Below, piece after piece: positions 28,101 to 37,029 of a stretch of 64,000 nt of DNA (position 1 is its first letter; each line of letters starts with the position of its first letter). Source of the DNA: Formicarius rufipectus (lineage: Eukaryota; Chordata; Aves; Passeriformes; Formicariidae); contig VXAU01006141.1 in NCBI GenBank assembly GCA_013399695.1, forward strand, positions 569,990 to 633,989. The letters are read 5' to 3'. Under the pieces are notes generated by a model that saw nothing but the letters and a program-made list of their open reading frames with translations, did not search any database and was not told the origin of the DNA. Made by a program: the position numbers and the translations under genes.

Positions 28101-31100
28101 AATGCTGCTTTCAGTTCAAGTGTTGAAATGCAGATCAAGAACCTCCTTTAAAGGAGATAGGAGGAGCACAGTTAAAAGGATTACCAAAATCAGTTCTTCA
28201 AGAAATCACAAGTCTTGTTTGTTGCTGTTAGGGAAAATTTTGGTATAATTTTTTTTTTTTTTAACTGAGCAAGGATTTAAGAACAATTTTTTACATGTGA
28301 GGTACCACACTGTTCTGAGAAAGACACTTATGAAAGTACCCAGTTGTCATACTTAGATGAGATGCTCTGTAGAGCAAACTAGCAGGTCTTCCTGTTGTCA
28401 AAAAGTGTATTGCCTTTTGCAGTGTTATGTAGATTATATTGTCCCTGTTAGTAGAGAAAGATGTTTAGATTTTCTACAACCTGTGAGTTGAGCATATGCA
28501 TATTTTTGTCTTATGTTTCGACTTTCAAGGTTTTTTGGTACACCTGCTATATGCATCCTGTACCCTCATACAGAAATGCAGTTGATGTGCTCTGACATAT
28601 GAGGAAACTAGCAGAAAAATGTTCCATTCTTTTACAAAGATTATTCTACTCTGTACAGCAAGTTGTCTTAAATAAAGCATTAGTATTCTGATTAAGCAGC
28701 TCCTTCAACTTAGCCAGTTTTCAGGAAGTCTGAATCATTTCAAATTATATAACTCAAATAAGAAGTGTTGTTTGGTGTCAAATTTTGCTGCTTTGATTTT
28801 TATTAAAGTGGTAGCACTTTCTATATTTAAACTTGACTTCCTGCATGTTTTTCCAACTTGCTATCACTAAAGAACTTGGCACCAACTCGAGGAGTTCCTA
28901 GTAATTTACTGTACATAGAATGACAGCTTCTGAGCTGGGTTTTCCTTTTATATTTTCAAGTGCTTCCACAAGATGCTAAAATACTGAGAAATGTTATTTC
29001 TCTGTGTGGAAAAGCAGTCTTGCAGAAAACAAATCAGCTAATTTCAAGGTGTGTAATTGAGACAGAAGTACTGTAGTTCTTCGTTTCATTGGATCACGTC
29101 AAAACATTGGCTTAGACTAAAGCCTTGGAAGCAAAAAGTTGAGCATTAATAATACCTATGTCTTACCACATTATAAAACATTAAACATAATAAAGCATTA
29201 ACATCTGTTGCTAACTGATGATACTAAAAGCAGTAAGAACCATTTTTTGAAATCTGAGAATTAAATTTGTCCCTAGGCTAATCTTTTTCAGAAAGAGACA
29301 TTAATTTTCTTTTTATGAGAGTTCCTGTTTTGTCTTGCTGTTTTTCAGCCTTCAGAGATAGAAATGGAGTCTCAAGTCCATCTGTATGGACACACAGCAG
29401 AAATAACAAGCTTGTTTGTGTGCAAACCATACAGTATAATGATAAGTGTCAGCAAAGATGGAACCTGCATAATATGGGATTTGAACAGGTACAAATATAT
29501 ATGTAACTCTTTCCCATAGTTTCCTTATAAGTACTGGCTTACCAACTTTTAGGTATCTTTGCCCTTTTAAAGTTAACTGAATTTGTGCTGTGTATATCTT
29601 ATTGTGAAATCAAACCCTTACTGTTTTTTCCTATGGAAGGCTGAAATTCTACAGTGAATATGAAAAAAAAAATTGTGCAAAATGTTGATTGAAATTAATA
29701 TAACTCTTTTTAATATTTTCCTCAAAGATATTTTTTGAGTCTGAACTTCAGGCTTGTTTCCTTTCCTTTTCTTCAGGCTGTGCTATGTCCAGAGTCTCGC
29801 TGGTCACAAGAGTCCTGTGACTGCAGTTTCAGCTAGTGAAACAACTGGTGATATTGCAACGGTTTGTGATTCAGGTATATTTGTCAGTCAAAAAAGCTGT
29901 TTTGACTTCCAAACCAAATCAACCATGAGACTTTTGTTATTGAGTTAGCTGCTGGGTGGGTATTAATCATCTGAGGATGAATTTGGTCTAACAGAAGCAC
30001 TATTTTGCTTTCTTTACACAATAACATAGAAATTGCTTCAGAAATTATTAGGCAGGTGTTTGAGTACAGTGCAGAGATACAAAGGCTAACAGCTTTATCT
30101 CTCTTTATAAAGACTTGAAATCTCAACAGATTCCTGGGGGACCCACGTTCTGTGAGGTTGGCTGCTTTCATTTTAACAGAGATTTGTTGTCAAAGGTACA
30201 GTTCTTCAGGGGAATACAGTGTATTACAGAGGACAGGCAAGGGCTATTAAAGGACAAGGGGAAATTATTCTGGCAGTTTCAGAAACCTAGTATTTAGGTT
30301 TTTAAACTTACGTGGAGACTTTCAACTCCATTTCTGTAGATCACAAACCGTTTGTTTTTCTGCATGAGATTGTGCTCTTTAATTAGTAAGGGACATGAGT
30401 TTTCAATTCCTTTTAAGACAAATCAGTAATTATGTTACTAGTTCTTTGACAGAATCAAATAATGCCAGATAACCAGGTAATGGAACCGTGCCTGCTACTT
30501 TTAGGAGTTTTGCTTAAAATGCAAGCCAAGGTACAAGAACCAGTTGCTTAAAGTAGCTGCTATGAATTCTATCTTAGTGTCTTCCCTATTAGCACGTGAA
30601 AATTGGTTGTTAAGAATAAATTCATATAGCATTCTGTAAGTAAAATGGTCCATAAATATGACATGTCTTCTAAATCACTGCAGTGGCTTGGTATTTGTAT
30701 ACTTCCTGTCACAGAAATAGGGAAGAAGTAATTGTTTGCTGCTGCACACATCATTCAGTCGTTTAAATCTTGCAAACTTTCAAGAAGTTAAATTCTTTTC
30801 ATGTGAACAGTTAAATCTTATAGACTTATGGGCTTAATTGTTGTCTAGATTTATTTTTTTAATATTCCCATGCTGTGTTCTGTTGCAGTTGGAGGAGGTA
30901 GTGATTTGAGGCTTTGGACAGTTAATGGTGATCTTGTTGGACACGTACACTGCAGGGAAAGTATTTGCTCTGTTGCTTTCTCTAACCAGCCTGAAGGCGT
31001 GTCTGTCAATGTGATTGCAGGGGGCCTTGAAAATGGAGTGGTAAGGTAAGTTTTGAAATGCTTATTTATTAAAATGCCCTATAACTTGGGTTTACAGTCT

Positions 31101-32849
31101 GAGAGCATGCAGCCAACTATCATGCTGATATTTGGCTTTAAATAAGGTGAACAAGATGTTACTCAGCTTGCAATCTTAGTAGTTGCTAAACAGATTATGT
31201 TTATCACTGAAATATTTGTGAAATTAAGTGTGAAGAAAAATGGCTCTTTCTTTCAGACTGTGGAGTACGTGGGACTTGAAGCCAGTACGAGAAATAACGT
31301 TTTCAAAGTCAGCCAAACCCATTGTAAGGTAAAAAGATTTTAAGCATACCATAAAGTGGAATTTTTTTCCTGGGTGGTGGCGGGGGGGCGGAAAAGCACA
31401 GACAAAACCATAGCAAAATAGTCTTGAGTGCTGAACAGGATTTCATGTGAAAACAGGAGGTAAACATCCATGTCTAAAAAGAGCAATGCAAACCTACTAA
31501 TTATTCATGAAAGCAAAATGAACACAAGTGTAGTGTATTTGTAATGACAGTAATAACTAGGTTCTGCTGCTGGCAGATGGAAATTAGCAGGATTCCCATG
31601 AGAACGGCACAATAGCTACTCTTCTTATTCTTAAACTTAATATTTTTCCCCAGAATCTGTGTTAAAATGAGATGATCTTAACTTTTTCAGACATTAATAG
31701 ACAGAATGTTGTTTTTTTTCTTGGAATTAAATGAAAACATTACATTTTCCCTCCACATTTTTTTCTAATGCTGGAAGGAAATAGTGGAGGAAGGGGTAAA
31801 CTCAGAGGAGCCTGGAGGCTGCTATTTTGTAGTGGTTGTGCAGTTAGTTTTCCCTGAGTCCCCTTGATTTATATAAGCACAATTATTCTCATGCCAAAGT
31901 GCTTTCAGAACACACTCAAAGGATCGAGTCTTTGATATCCCCAGAGGTACAGTAGTCTGCACAAAGGCCTCAGAGCCATGCCAGAATTTTATCAATTTAA
32001 TGCTAACATAGGAGCAAATCACTCTGAAAAATTTTGGTTTTACCCTTGCTGAAATATGTAAAATGCAAACTACCTTTTTCTTTTGAAATGAAAAAGATTG
32101 CCTGATAGTATTTATTGTCTCTTATCTCCCTTAAGAAGCATATTTCACAAAGCTTGTTGATAACGATTTAGTAGCTATGGAATAATTTAAAGTTCCCCAC
32201 TTAAATGCACCAGAAATGGATGCTGACCTTCATGCTCTCTAGCATTACCCATGGCATGACTGAAGGGCTTTACTATCCCTGTCAGAGCTCCAAGAAAGAC
32301 CCATCTGAACAAAAGTCCTGTGCTATGCCATGAAATCTGACGGATTTAGTTTCTGCCTTTGTCAGCAAGTTCAGAGGGACCTGAGCTCTGTTGCTGACAA
32401 GCATTCCTTTCAGAAACAGAAGGGGTATGGTAGAATGCTGCTATTGGCCCTGCCCTTATGTTTGACACTGTGAAGAAAGGAGTACTAAGCTGCAGGACAT
32501 AATGAAGTGTCAACCAGAGCTGTGGTGCAGCCTGTTTGGTTACAAAAATGAATAAGCAGGTATATGCAAGCACATCGCTGTTACTGAACTCAGTGAGTCT
32601 CCCCTGGCAGCTAATCTTTGTTGGATAAACTCTCATGAGTTTTTTAATGTCTTCTAGCATTTTAAATAGCCACATTTGATGTAAAGGTAAACTGTCTTCT
32701 TGTTTTTCAGCCTTACTTTTTCCTGTGATGGCCATCACTTGTTCACAGCCAACAGTGATGGAAATGTCATAGCCTGGTGTCGCAAAGACCAGCAGCGCTT
32801 GAAGCTTCCCATGTTCTATTCATTCCTGAGCAGCTACGCGGCTGGGTGA
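1024..32849 (+). CDS. LYST: LYST, C-terminal half of lysosomal trafficking regulator (32 coding exons, 5' part outside window)
   Basis: LYST is a very large cytosolic BEACH-family protein (about 3,800 residues in mammals) that controls the size and traffic of lysosomes and lysosome-related organelles such as melanosomes and cytotoxic granules. Its loss causes Chediak-Higashi syndrome. Thirty-two GT-AG exons join in one frame to give about 1,763 residues. Numbered within this fragment: helical/armadillo-like region 1 to about 975; PH-like domain about 978-1080 ([20 protein letters not shown]); BEACH about 1085-1410 ([39 protein letters not shown]); WD40 repeats about 1420-1763 ([30 protein letters not shown]), ending [11 protein letters not shown] and a stop. 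These positions fit the known human layout when counted back from the C-terminus. No frameshift or premature stop was seen. The identification is from recalled homologous protein sequence, not from a search. The gene's promoter and 5' exons are not in the window. Confidence 0.97.
1826..1898 (+). mobile_element. CR1 LINE 3'-end fragment (degraded)
   Basis: The sequence ttagatgatctttgaggtcc followed by aacattctgtgattctat matches the terminal part of avian CR1 (GGACTAGATGATCTTTGAGGTCC ... ATTCTGTGATTCT, as recalled in pieces). It is preceded by about five TTAG units. Only the last 60 or so bases survive, in the sense orientation of LYST. Confidence 0.75.
2470..2550 (+). mobile_element. CR1 LINE 3'-end fragment (degraded)
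   Basis: accctgctttgagcagga, then gatctagacaacctcc, then cattgattctgta follow the order of the CR1 terminal consensus (CCCTGCTTTGAGCAGG ... CTAGATGACCTCC ... ATGATTCTGT). It is diverged, sense relative to LYST, and truncated at the 5' side. Confidence 0.72.
2852..3488 (+). CDS. LYST: LYST coding exon, 637 nt (largest in window)
   Basis: The acceptor is tttctctag and the donor gacag|gtaagc. The exon completes a glycine codon (G|GG) and exits after two bases of an arginine codon. It encodes a serine- and acid-rich segment including [39 protein letters not shown] and [17 protein letters not shown]. This stretch is likely a flexible linker between helical repeat blocks. Minus-strand open frames inside it are shadows. 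Confidence 0.95.
3942..4119 (+). CDS. LYST: LYST coding exon
   Basis: 178 nt between tgttttcag and attaaa|gtaggc. It completes the arginine codon AG|G and reads [20 protein letters not shown], then [20 protein letters not shown] and QQGVIK. The fit to the conserved LYST segment is close. The donor is gtaggc, a moderate match to the consensus. Confidence 0.96.
4997..5166 (+). CDS. LYST: LYST coding exon
   Basis: 170 nt between tatttttag and gaaga|gtaagt. It reads [20 protein letters not shown], then [20 protein letters not shown] and [11 protein letters not shown]. It is entered in phase 0 and left after two bases. Helical repeat region of LYST. Confidence 0.97.
6564..6794 (+). CDS. LYST: LYST coding exon
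   Basis: 231 nt between tgttaatag and acaaa|gtgagt. It reads [20 protein letters not shown], then [20 protein letters not shown] and [20 protein letters not shown]. It is a strongly hydrophobic, leucine-rich helical segment. An in-frame ATG upstream at 6406 is intronic read-through. Confidence 0.97.
7696..7862 (+). CDS. LYST: LYST coding exon
   Basis: 167 nt between gtttgcag and gcaaa|gtaagt. It reads [20 protein letters not shown], then [20 protein letters not shown] and [13 protein letters not shown]. It is entered after two bases of an asparagine codon and left after one base. Confidence 0.97.
8340..8492 (+). CDS. LYST: LYST coding exon
   Basis: 153 nt between ctttatag and tgcag|gtgagt. 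It reads [20 protein letters not shown], then the variable stretch [21 protein letters not shown]. Phase 1 at both ends. Confidence 0.96.
9629..9820 (+). CDS. LYST: LYST coding exon
   Basis: 192 nt between tctttaaag and tttag|gtagga. It reads [20 protein letters not shown], then [20 protein letters not shown] and [17 protein letters not shown]. The open frame runs on into the intron to about 9993, but the splice donor and the phase match with the next exon place the end at 9820. Confidence 0.95.
10340..10518 (+). CDS. LYST: LYST coding exon (divergent segment)
   Basis: 179 nt between aattttaag and ccatt|gtaagt. It reads [20 protein letters not shown], then [18 protein letters not shown] and LVEGVRVSI. 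It is one of the least conserved stretches compared with the mammalian protein as I recall it, but phase and the LVEG motif support it. Confidence 0.92.
10897..10897. other. Single N after a 17-base T run (assembly gap)
   Basis: An ambiguous base directly after a homopolymer T run inside a LYST intron. It most likely marks a collapsed gap rather than one unknown base. Confidence 0.8.
11601..11807 (+). CDS. LYST: LYST coding exon
   Basis: 207 nt, phase 0 at both ends, between tttacttag and ctgcaa|gtaagc. It reads [20 protein letters not shown], then [20 protein letters not shown] and [15 protein letters not shown]. Confidence 0.96.
12998..13174 (+). CDS. LYST: LYST coding exon with weak donor
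   Basis: 177 nt, phase 0 at both ends. It reads [20 protein letters not shown], then [20 protein letters not shown] and [10 protein letters not shown]. The donor is gag|gtttgt, which lacks the usual A at +3 and A at +4. The next exon continues [13 protein letters not shown] exactly where homologues do, so the border is well placed. Confidence 0.94.
13656..13732 (+). CDS. LYST: LYST coding exon, 77 nt
   Basis: Short exon between ttcccttcag and agaa|gtaagt. It reads [20 protein letters not shown], then ANNRQ. Phase 0 in, two bases out. Confidence 0.95.
14507..14695 (+). CDS. LYST: LYST coding exon
   Basis: 189 nt between ctcttcag and gaccg|gtacgt. It reads [20 protein letters not shown], then [20 protein letters not shown] and [16 protein letters not shown]. 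This is the conserved helical block before the PH domain. Confidence 0.97.
15419..15564 (+). CDS. LYST: LYST coding exon
   Basis: 146 nt between tttctcag and ggaag|gtaatt. It reads [20 protein letters not shown], then [20 protein letters not shown] and PDRQKQEG. This WxLDxTEGPxRxRRRL segment, shared by BEACH proteins, leads into the PH-like domain. Confidence 0.97.
15639..15735 (+). CDS. LYST: LYST coding exon, 97 nt
   Basis: Between tctttatag and ataag|gtaagg. It reads [20 protein letters not shown], then [12 protein letters not shown]. Linker before the PH-like domain. Confidence 0.96.
16364..16425 (+). CDS. LYST: LYST coding exon, 62 nt (start of PH-like domain)
   Basis: Between atatttcag and gctag|gtaagt. 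It reads [20 protein letters not shown]. Small, with phase 2 in and phase 1 out, so skipping it would shift the frame. Confidence 0.95.
16785..16840 (+). CDS. LYST: LYST coding exon, 56 nt (PH-like domain)
   Basis: Shortest coding exon of the gene in this window, between tctgctgcag and attcg|gtgagt. It reads [19 protein letters not shown], a strand of the PH-like fold and its following acidic loop. Confidence 0.96.
17843..17995 (+). CDS. LYST: LYST coding exon (PH-like domain core)
   Basis: 153 nt, phase 0 at both ends, between ttctacag and caaag|gtaatg. It reads [20 protein letters not shown], then [20 protein letters not shown] and [11 protein letters not shown]. This is the PH-like element that packs against BEACH. 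Confidence 0.97.
18334..18578 (+). CDS. LYST: LYST coding exon (start of BEACH domain)
   Basis: 245 nt between ttcttctag and tatag|gtaata. It reads [20 protein letters not shown], then [20 protein letters not shown] and [20 protein letters not shown]. The [19 protein letters not shown] run is a BEACH hallmark. Confidence 0.98.
19289..19355 (+). CDS. LYST: LYST coding exon, 67 nt (BEACH)
   Basis: Between tctgttgcag and acaag|gtaatt. It reads [20 protein letters not shown], then YK. It joins RN with the previous exon (YR|NL), which matches the conserved BEACH segment. Confidence 0.96.
20234..20390 (+). CDS. LYST: LYST coding exon (BEACH)
   Basis: 157 nt between atttttctag and atcagg|gtaagg. 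It reads [20 protein letters not shown], then [20 protein letters not shown] and [12 protein letters not shown]. The PYHYGSHYS motif is the central BEACH signature. Confidence 0.98.
20796..20936 (+). CDS. LYST: LYST coding exon (BEACH)
   Basis: 141 nt between tctttgcag and gagaag|gtatac. It reads [20 protein letters not shown], then [20 protein letters not shown] and FLVNREG. The [13 protein letters not shown] motif is typical of BEACH proteins. Confidence 0.98.
21343..21560 (+). CDS. LYST: LYST coding exon (BEACH)
   Basis: 218 nt between cctctttttag and cctgca|gtaagt. It reads [20 protein letters not shown], then [20 protein letters not shown] and [20 protein letters not shown]. The LPPWA and WIDLIFGxKQ-type motifs are BEACH signatures. 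Confidence 0.98.
22894..23124 (+). CDS. LYST: LYST coding exon (end of BEACH domain)
   Basis: 231 nt, phase 0 at both ends, between cccttctgtag and tatcca|gtatgt. It reads [20 protein letters not shown], then [20 protein letters not shown] and [20 protein letters not shown]. The GQTPRQLF motif closes the BEACH fold. Confidence 0.98.
23795..23984 (+). CDS. LYST: LYST coding exon (BEACH-WD40 linker and first WD40 part)
   Basis: 190 nt between cttgtttcag and agcaag|gtatga. It reads [20 protein letters not shown], then [20 protein letters not shown] and [19 protein letters not shown]. Confidence 0.97.
24907..25043 (+). CDS. LYST: LYST coding exon (WD40 region)
   Basis: 137 nt between gtcttccttcag and catcag|gtaaaa. 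It reads [20 protein letters not shown], then [20 protein letters not shown] and SQLHQ. The [12 protein letters not shown] run corresponds to a WD40 blade. Confidence 0.97.
25759..25857 (+). CDS. LYST: LYST coding exon, 99 nt (WD40 region)
   Basis: 33 codons, phase 0 at both ends, between ctttccaag and agtatg|gtaagt. It reads [20 protein letters not shown], then [13 protein letters not shown]. It is in frame, so skipping would remove one blade without a frameshift. Confidence 0.96.
25858..29348 (+). other. LYST: Largest LYST intron in window (3.5 kb), nothing recognisable
   Basis: An AT-rich intron between two WD40 exons. Short open frames at 26200, 27149 and 27522 show no family features and no splice phase that fits LYST. 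I recognise no transposon or RNA gene here. T runs occur at about 26867 and 28249. Confidence 0.75.
29349..29488 (+). CDS. LYST: LYST coding exon (WD40)
   Basis: 140 nt between ttgctgtttttcag and aacag|gtacaa. It reads [20 protein letters not shown], then [20 protein letters not shown] and IIWDLN. The GH ... D ... WD pattern is a classic WD40 repeat. Confidence 0.98.
29777..29874 (+). CDS. LYST: LYST coding exon, 98 nt (WD40)
   Basis: Between tttcttcag and attcag|gtatat. It reads [20 protein letters not shown], then [14 protein letters not shown]40 blade with the GH dipeptide. Confidence 0.97.
30889..31045 (+). CDS. LYST: LYST coding exon (WD40)
   Basis: 157 nt between ttctgttgcag and gtaag|gtaagt. 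It reads [20 protein letters not shown], then [20 protein letters not shown] and [11 protein letters not shown]. Confidence 0.98.
31257..31328 (+). CDS. LYST: LYST coding exon, 72 nt (WD40)
   Basis: Between ctctttctttcag and gtaag|gtaaaa. It reads [20 protein letters not shown], then PIV. The LWSTWDL motif is a WD dipeptide blade end. The length is a multiple of three with phase 2 at both ends. Confidence 0.97.
32711..32849 (+). CDS. LYST: LYST last coding exon with stop
   Basis: 139 coding nt after tcttgtttttcag. It reads [20 protein letters not shown], then [20 protein letters not shown] and SYAAG, followed by TGA at 32847-32849. This is the conserved LYST C-terminus. Confidence 0.98.
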
Positions 32850-34835
32850 CAACGAGTTTTGCTGCTAACTCATGTCTCTGATGCACTTTAACTCCAAAGT
32901 AGATTATAGAATCTCTTATTTAACTGGACTTTGGAGTACTTTGAATGTCTCTAGAATGACTGAATAGATTTATTTTTTTTTTTAAAAAAAGAGAACAGTC
33001 TAAGGTGGTTGTAAAATTGCATATGTGCATGCGCAAACTTTGAGCATATCCAGGTCAGCGGGAAGTTCTGGTCATATTCTCCAATACCAGCAAAGTGATG
33101 CATAAATGCTCCAACATACAAGTCAAAATGCTGCAATATAAAACACAATGGTATTTTTTTTTAATCACTTCTTGGACAGAAGTATTTAAAAAAATTGGTT
33201 ATGCTTATTCTCTCTTAGGTTGTAAAATAGCAGCACCATCAAGGTCTGTAAATATCTATTCAAATGTCAACATATATATATATCTGATTAGTTGAGTGTG
33301 GTATGGTTAGCTCTGGGATAAGCAATCCAAAATTTAAAAATCGAAGACCACTTAAAATTGCTTTTTTTGAGAAGCAAAGAACTTAGTAGGTGCTTTTTGC
33401 ACCATCTTATGGTATTGTAATGCTAAAAATTGAATTTCTGTTATCTTTATATTTGTAACTTTTGCCATCTTCTCTGTTAATGTAATAATCTTTGCAACAG
33501 ACAAAGATAAAATGTTTGTCTCAGTGATGGGTAGACGCCTCATGGCATCGTGAAACAATGGGTAGATCACAGCGCAGAGTTAACTCCCTAACTTGGTAAC
33601 AGTTAGCTATTGCAGTTCTGTGGCAGAATATCTATTATGAACACATAGCTTAGCATCCAGAGCTCTAAAAAGAGGTGTTAAAGGCACAGACGTTCATCTG
33701 TTCTAGTGTCATTGAGATTCAATACACTGTAAAAGGTTTGAATCTAACTGCTTGAATAATCAATGTTCAGTAGGCATCAGGTGATGTGGAAAGGTTTACA
33801 CAGATACACTGTGCAAATTTGTTATTTATTCCTAGGTGCTACTTTTTGAGGGGAAAAAAATAAGCCTCCATTGTGAAAGGCTTAACAAATTTGAATTATT
33901 AGGCCAGGTGAAAAATTAGTATTTCAGTTGATGGATTTGAAGACCTCTAAACCTGACAGCATGAATGAGTGCCTACTAGTCCTGACGATGGTAAAACAAG
34001 AATGGTATGCAAGTCTGATGTAGTTACATTTTTCTTTTAAATTGCTATGCTCTCTCATCACTGACATGTCCTGCTATTGCCATACGGTCACACTGCTGTA
34101 CCTTCTCATGTTTAAGGTTCATCTGCTTTCCAAATACTGTATATGAAATTGTCAAGTTGTGATGAAGTCGACACACACAAGAAATTTTTACACTTCTTTT
34201 GAAAATTCCAAACAGTCTTCACAAGTTCTTGCAACTTTTTGATTGAAGAACTTTGCCAACTAGAAAATCTTAAGAAAAATGGTTTCATGTTTCATGACAT
34301 AAAGGTGTGGTTTCAGTTCCATTAAGCAAGTGACTACATACTGTATGAATTGTAAACTGCATATATTGTAGCCTTGTATGGGATGACTTTAGTCATGTGT
34401 TTTTTCTGTCTAAATGTAAGATCCAAATACAGATCGAAAAGCTAAAAGCTTCCTGGCTCGTGTTGAAGTGATGTGCTTTGTTTAAGAGAAAAAAGACAAA
34501 CATTGTGGTTTTGGGGTGCTTTTGTGCTCCCTGGTTTGGGGTGTTGCTCACAAAGGCTTATTTTTTTATAAAGTAGAATTCCACTTGTTACAAACCAATA
34601 TGCAAAATTGCTGGCCTTGTAAAGAGTGCAATATTATATATTTTTATGTAAAAGTAAAAATGATTTTTGAAGCAAGGAATATTTATTCAGCTTAACATTC
34701 TGGAACTATTAAAATAACATTGCAATAGTGTCTGTGCATGACGTATTGAAATTTTCTGTTAATGTCACATTCCACACAGTCTTTGTATATACACTCACAT
34801 TGTCTGGTAATAAACAGATCTTTGTACCAAACCAT
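32850..34835 (+). other. LYST: LYST 3' UTR
   Basis: About 2 kb of AT-rich sequence between the stop codon and the first well-placed canonical poly(A) signal. It contains ATTTA-type and T-rich stretches. The end is inferred from the signal at 34809 plus a usual 15-25 nt cleavage distance. Open frames on either strand here are short and unconvincing. Confidence 0.65.
34809..34814 (+). terminator. LYST: Poly(A) signal AATAAA, LYST
   Basis: A canonical hexamer in tctggtaataaacagatc, about 1.96 kb after the LYST stop. It is a likely main 3'-end signal; use of others cannot be excluded. Confidence 0.65.
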
Positions 34836-37029
34836 TTTGAGATGATAAGGTTGCACCTTTCTTCTTTTAGGGATCTTTCACACCCTTCTCCAGATCAATT
34901 TTTGTAGTTCTCTTGTCTTCCATATTTTAAAAATCATGAGGTGGGGAAGTTCTGTTTATGGACTATGTCATGTTACTGTTAAACTGAAGGTGGTGAGTGG
35001 AAGATGGGAAGTGGGAAACTCTAGGCATATCACTTTGCACAGGTGTGCACGTGTCCTTCCTTCTCCTATGATGCATGACTAGAGTTTGGATGAAGTGATG
35101 TCTCAAAGCAGAAACCTTCCCCTTCCTTCTTCCTACCTCCTCCCTGAAAAACTGTCTGAACTGCAGAGGCAGAAAAGAAGCTGCTTTCTGGATGCTCTGA
35201 GATGGGTGGAAAGCGGGAGACTGGGGTTGCTGGGAGGCATCTGACAGGATGCAAGGCTCTCTGTTGGGAGAGGTTCTTGTGGGAAGGCCTTTCTACCTCA
35301 CACCCCTTGCAGGATTCTGTGGTAAACTCAAACCTTTATGTTCTAACTGGTGAGAAAGGGAAGGGGAGGTAATAGCCAGATATTTACTCCTGGTACTGAG
35401 AGGGAGTCACTACACCACTACTGATCTTGCATTTAGAGACCTGCTGTTTAGGCAAACCCATGACAATGAATAGAAGAAACAAAAACAGTCACTAGAGAAC
35501 TGTTACCTGTGAACTGAATTGAATGAGACAAGTTTCTGCAGGAAAAACCTTTCAACTTTTACTCTGAAACATCAACTTTAAAGACCATTTTTGCATTGAA
35601 ACCACACTGATCTTTGGGGAAAGAGTTCAAAGAGTTCCTTTATGCTGAGCAAGAGCCTTCCCCCTCCCAACTTTCAGGATTTCTTGACTACAGTTGCAGG
35701 ATTTACTATGTGTTTTGTGGAGATAACTTTTAGAAGGCAGTGGGGGAAATAGCACCTGGCTTGCTACTACCAAACTTTTAATTTACCTTTTAGTTTCTTC
35801 ATGCTTTGTTTTGTTTAAAGTTGTATTGGGTTTTTTTCCCCCTTGTTCCATGTGCAGTCAGAAGTCATACTGCCATATGCTTCTACTCTATCACAAAAAC
35901 AATGCCGACAACATAAAAAACGAAACAATGAAACCTCCCAAAACCCCAAACCAACCAAACAGAAAAAAGCCAACACCAGAACCCAAAATCAAATACTATT
36001 TAAAAGGTCTGCTTCCTTTGAAAAATATCCACTGGAATATTAGGTAAGCCTTCAGAACCTATAAGCCAGCTCTGGTAGGAGATCCCTGCTTGTGGTGGCA
36101 GGTAAGGATTTACAGATTAAAAAGAAAGCATGTCTGTGTTAATATAAGATGAAAATATATTTTAAAACAGCCATTCCTTGTCCTTACATTTTAGCTTAAG
36201 TAATAAAATTGTTAGAATCTAGTGGTAAAAATATTGTGAGTGACAATTGTTTGATTGTTAGAACTATCAGCCTGTGCTCTTTGTCTTAACAGCACATTAA
36301 TTCTTGTCTGGTAAACAGAGCCTTTTCTAGAACAACAATGCGGTTGAGTGTGAATGAGACAGCAGCAGTATGGGCCAGTGAGGTTTCCAGTCAGCTTCTG
36401 GAAATCTAGTTATGGGGAGTTTCTGAACTTGCCTATTTAGTAATGTTTACCTTCTTCCTGCTGCATTTCCTTCTACCAAGCCACCACCCCAAGAGCCGTT
36501 GACTCATAAGAAGCTGCCCTTCCTCCAAGTTACCTTTGGAAATGGGGCTCTTCCCTCTTCTCTTTTGTATAGAAAATAAATGTGATTTGGAAATGGTTCT
36601 GCTCTGTTATGACAGAATGAGAAAAAGTGCTGATGGCAGGGTAGGAGAAAAGGGTGACCAGCATACACCCCTCCAGAAGGAACAGCCACCTTGCTGGGGA
36701 ACAAAATAAATGAGGCTGTAGTGATGGTGCTCATGCCAACGTGTTAATTATTGGGGCTGACAGATTTTTCAGTAAAAAAATGTTAATTGGCACTTTTAAC
36801 GGCTGCTGTGTATGGGTTTTATATGGAGAAGTATATAAAAATCAATCTATGCACTGAATTGTATTGTTCTGACACACTAGCCCTGATAAGGTGAGTCTAA
36901 ATGGCCATCTTCCCCCAGTGGCTCCTTTCCCCAGGGCTGGCTTTTTACTTCATCCTTCCTTTGCTCTGTGGGACAGGCAGTGTGGGCTCTCATCCTAAGC
37001 CCCTGCGCCATGCAGGCTTTCCCATTCTA
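34836..37029. other. LYST-GNG4 intergenic stretch, no gene seen
   Basis: About 2.2 kb between the LYST 3' end and a CR1 element. It holds an A/C-rich low-complexity tract (35891-35994). Small open frames at 35066, 35811 and 36504 have no recognisable features. Confidence 0.7.
35891..35994 (+). repeat. A/C-rich low-complexity tract
   Basis: Roughly 100 bases are almost only A and C on the + strand (for example aaaccccaaaccaaccaaac). The composition is strongly strand-asymmetric, with few G or T. It creates meaningless Lys/Pro/Asn-rich open frames. Confidence 0.7.

Noticed and set aside
32346..32738. 130-aa minus-strand open frame
   Set aside because: It lies in the last LYST intron and overlaps the last exon, with no motif or codon signal.
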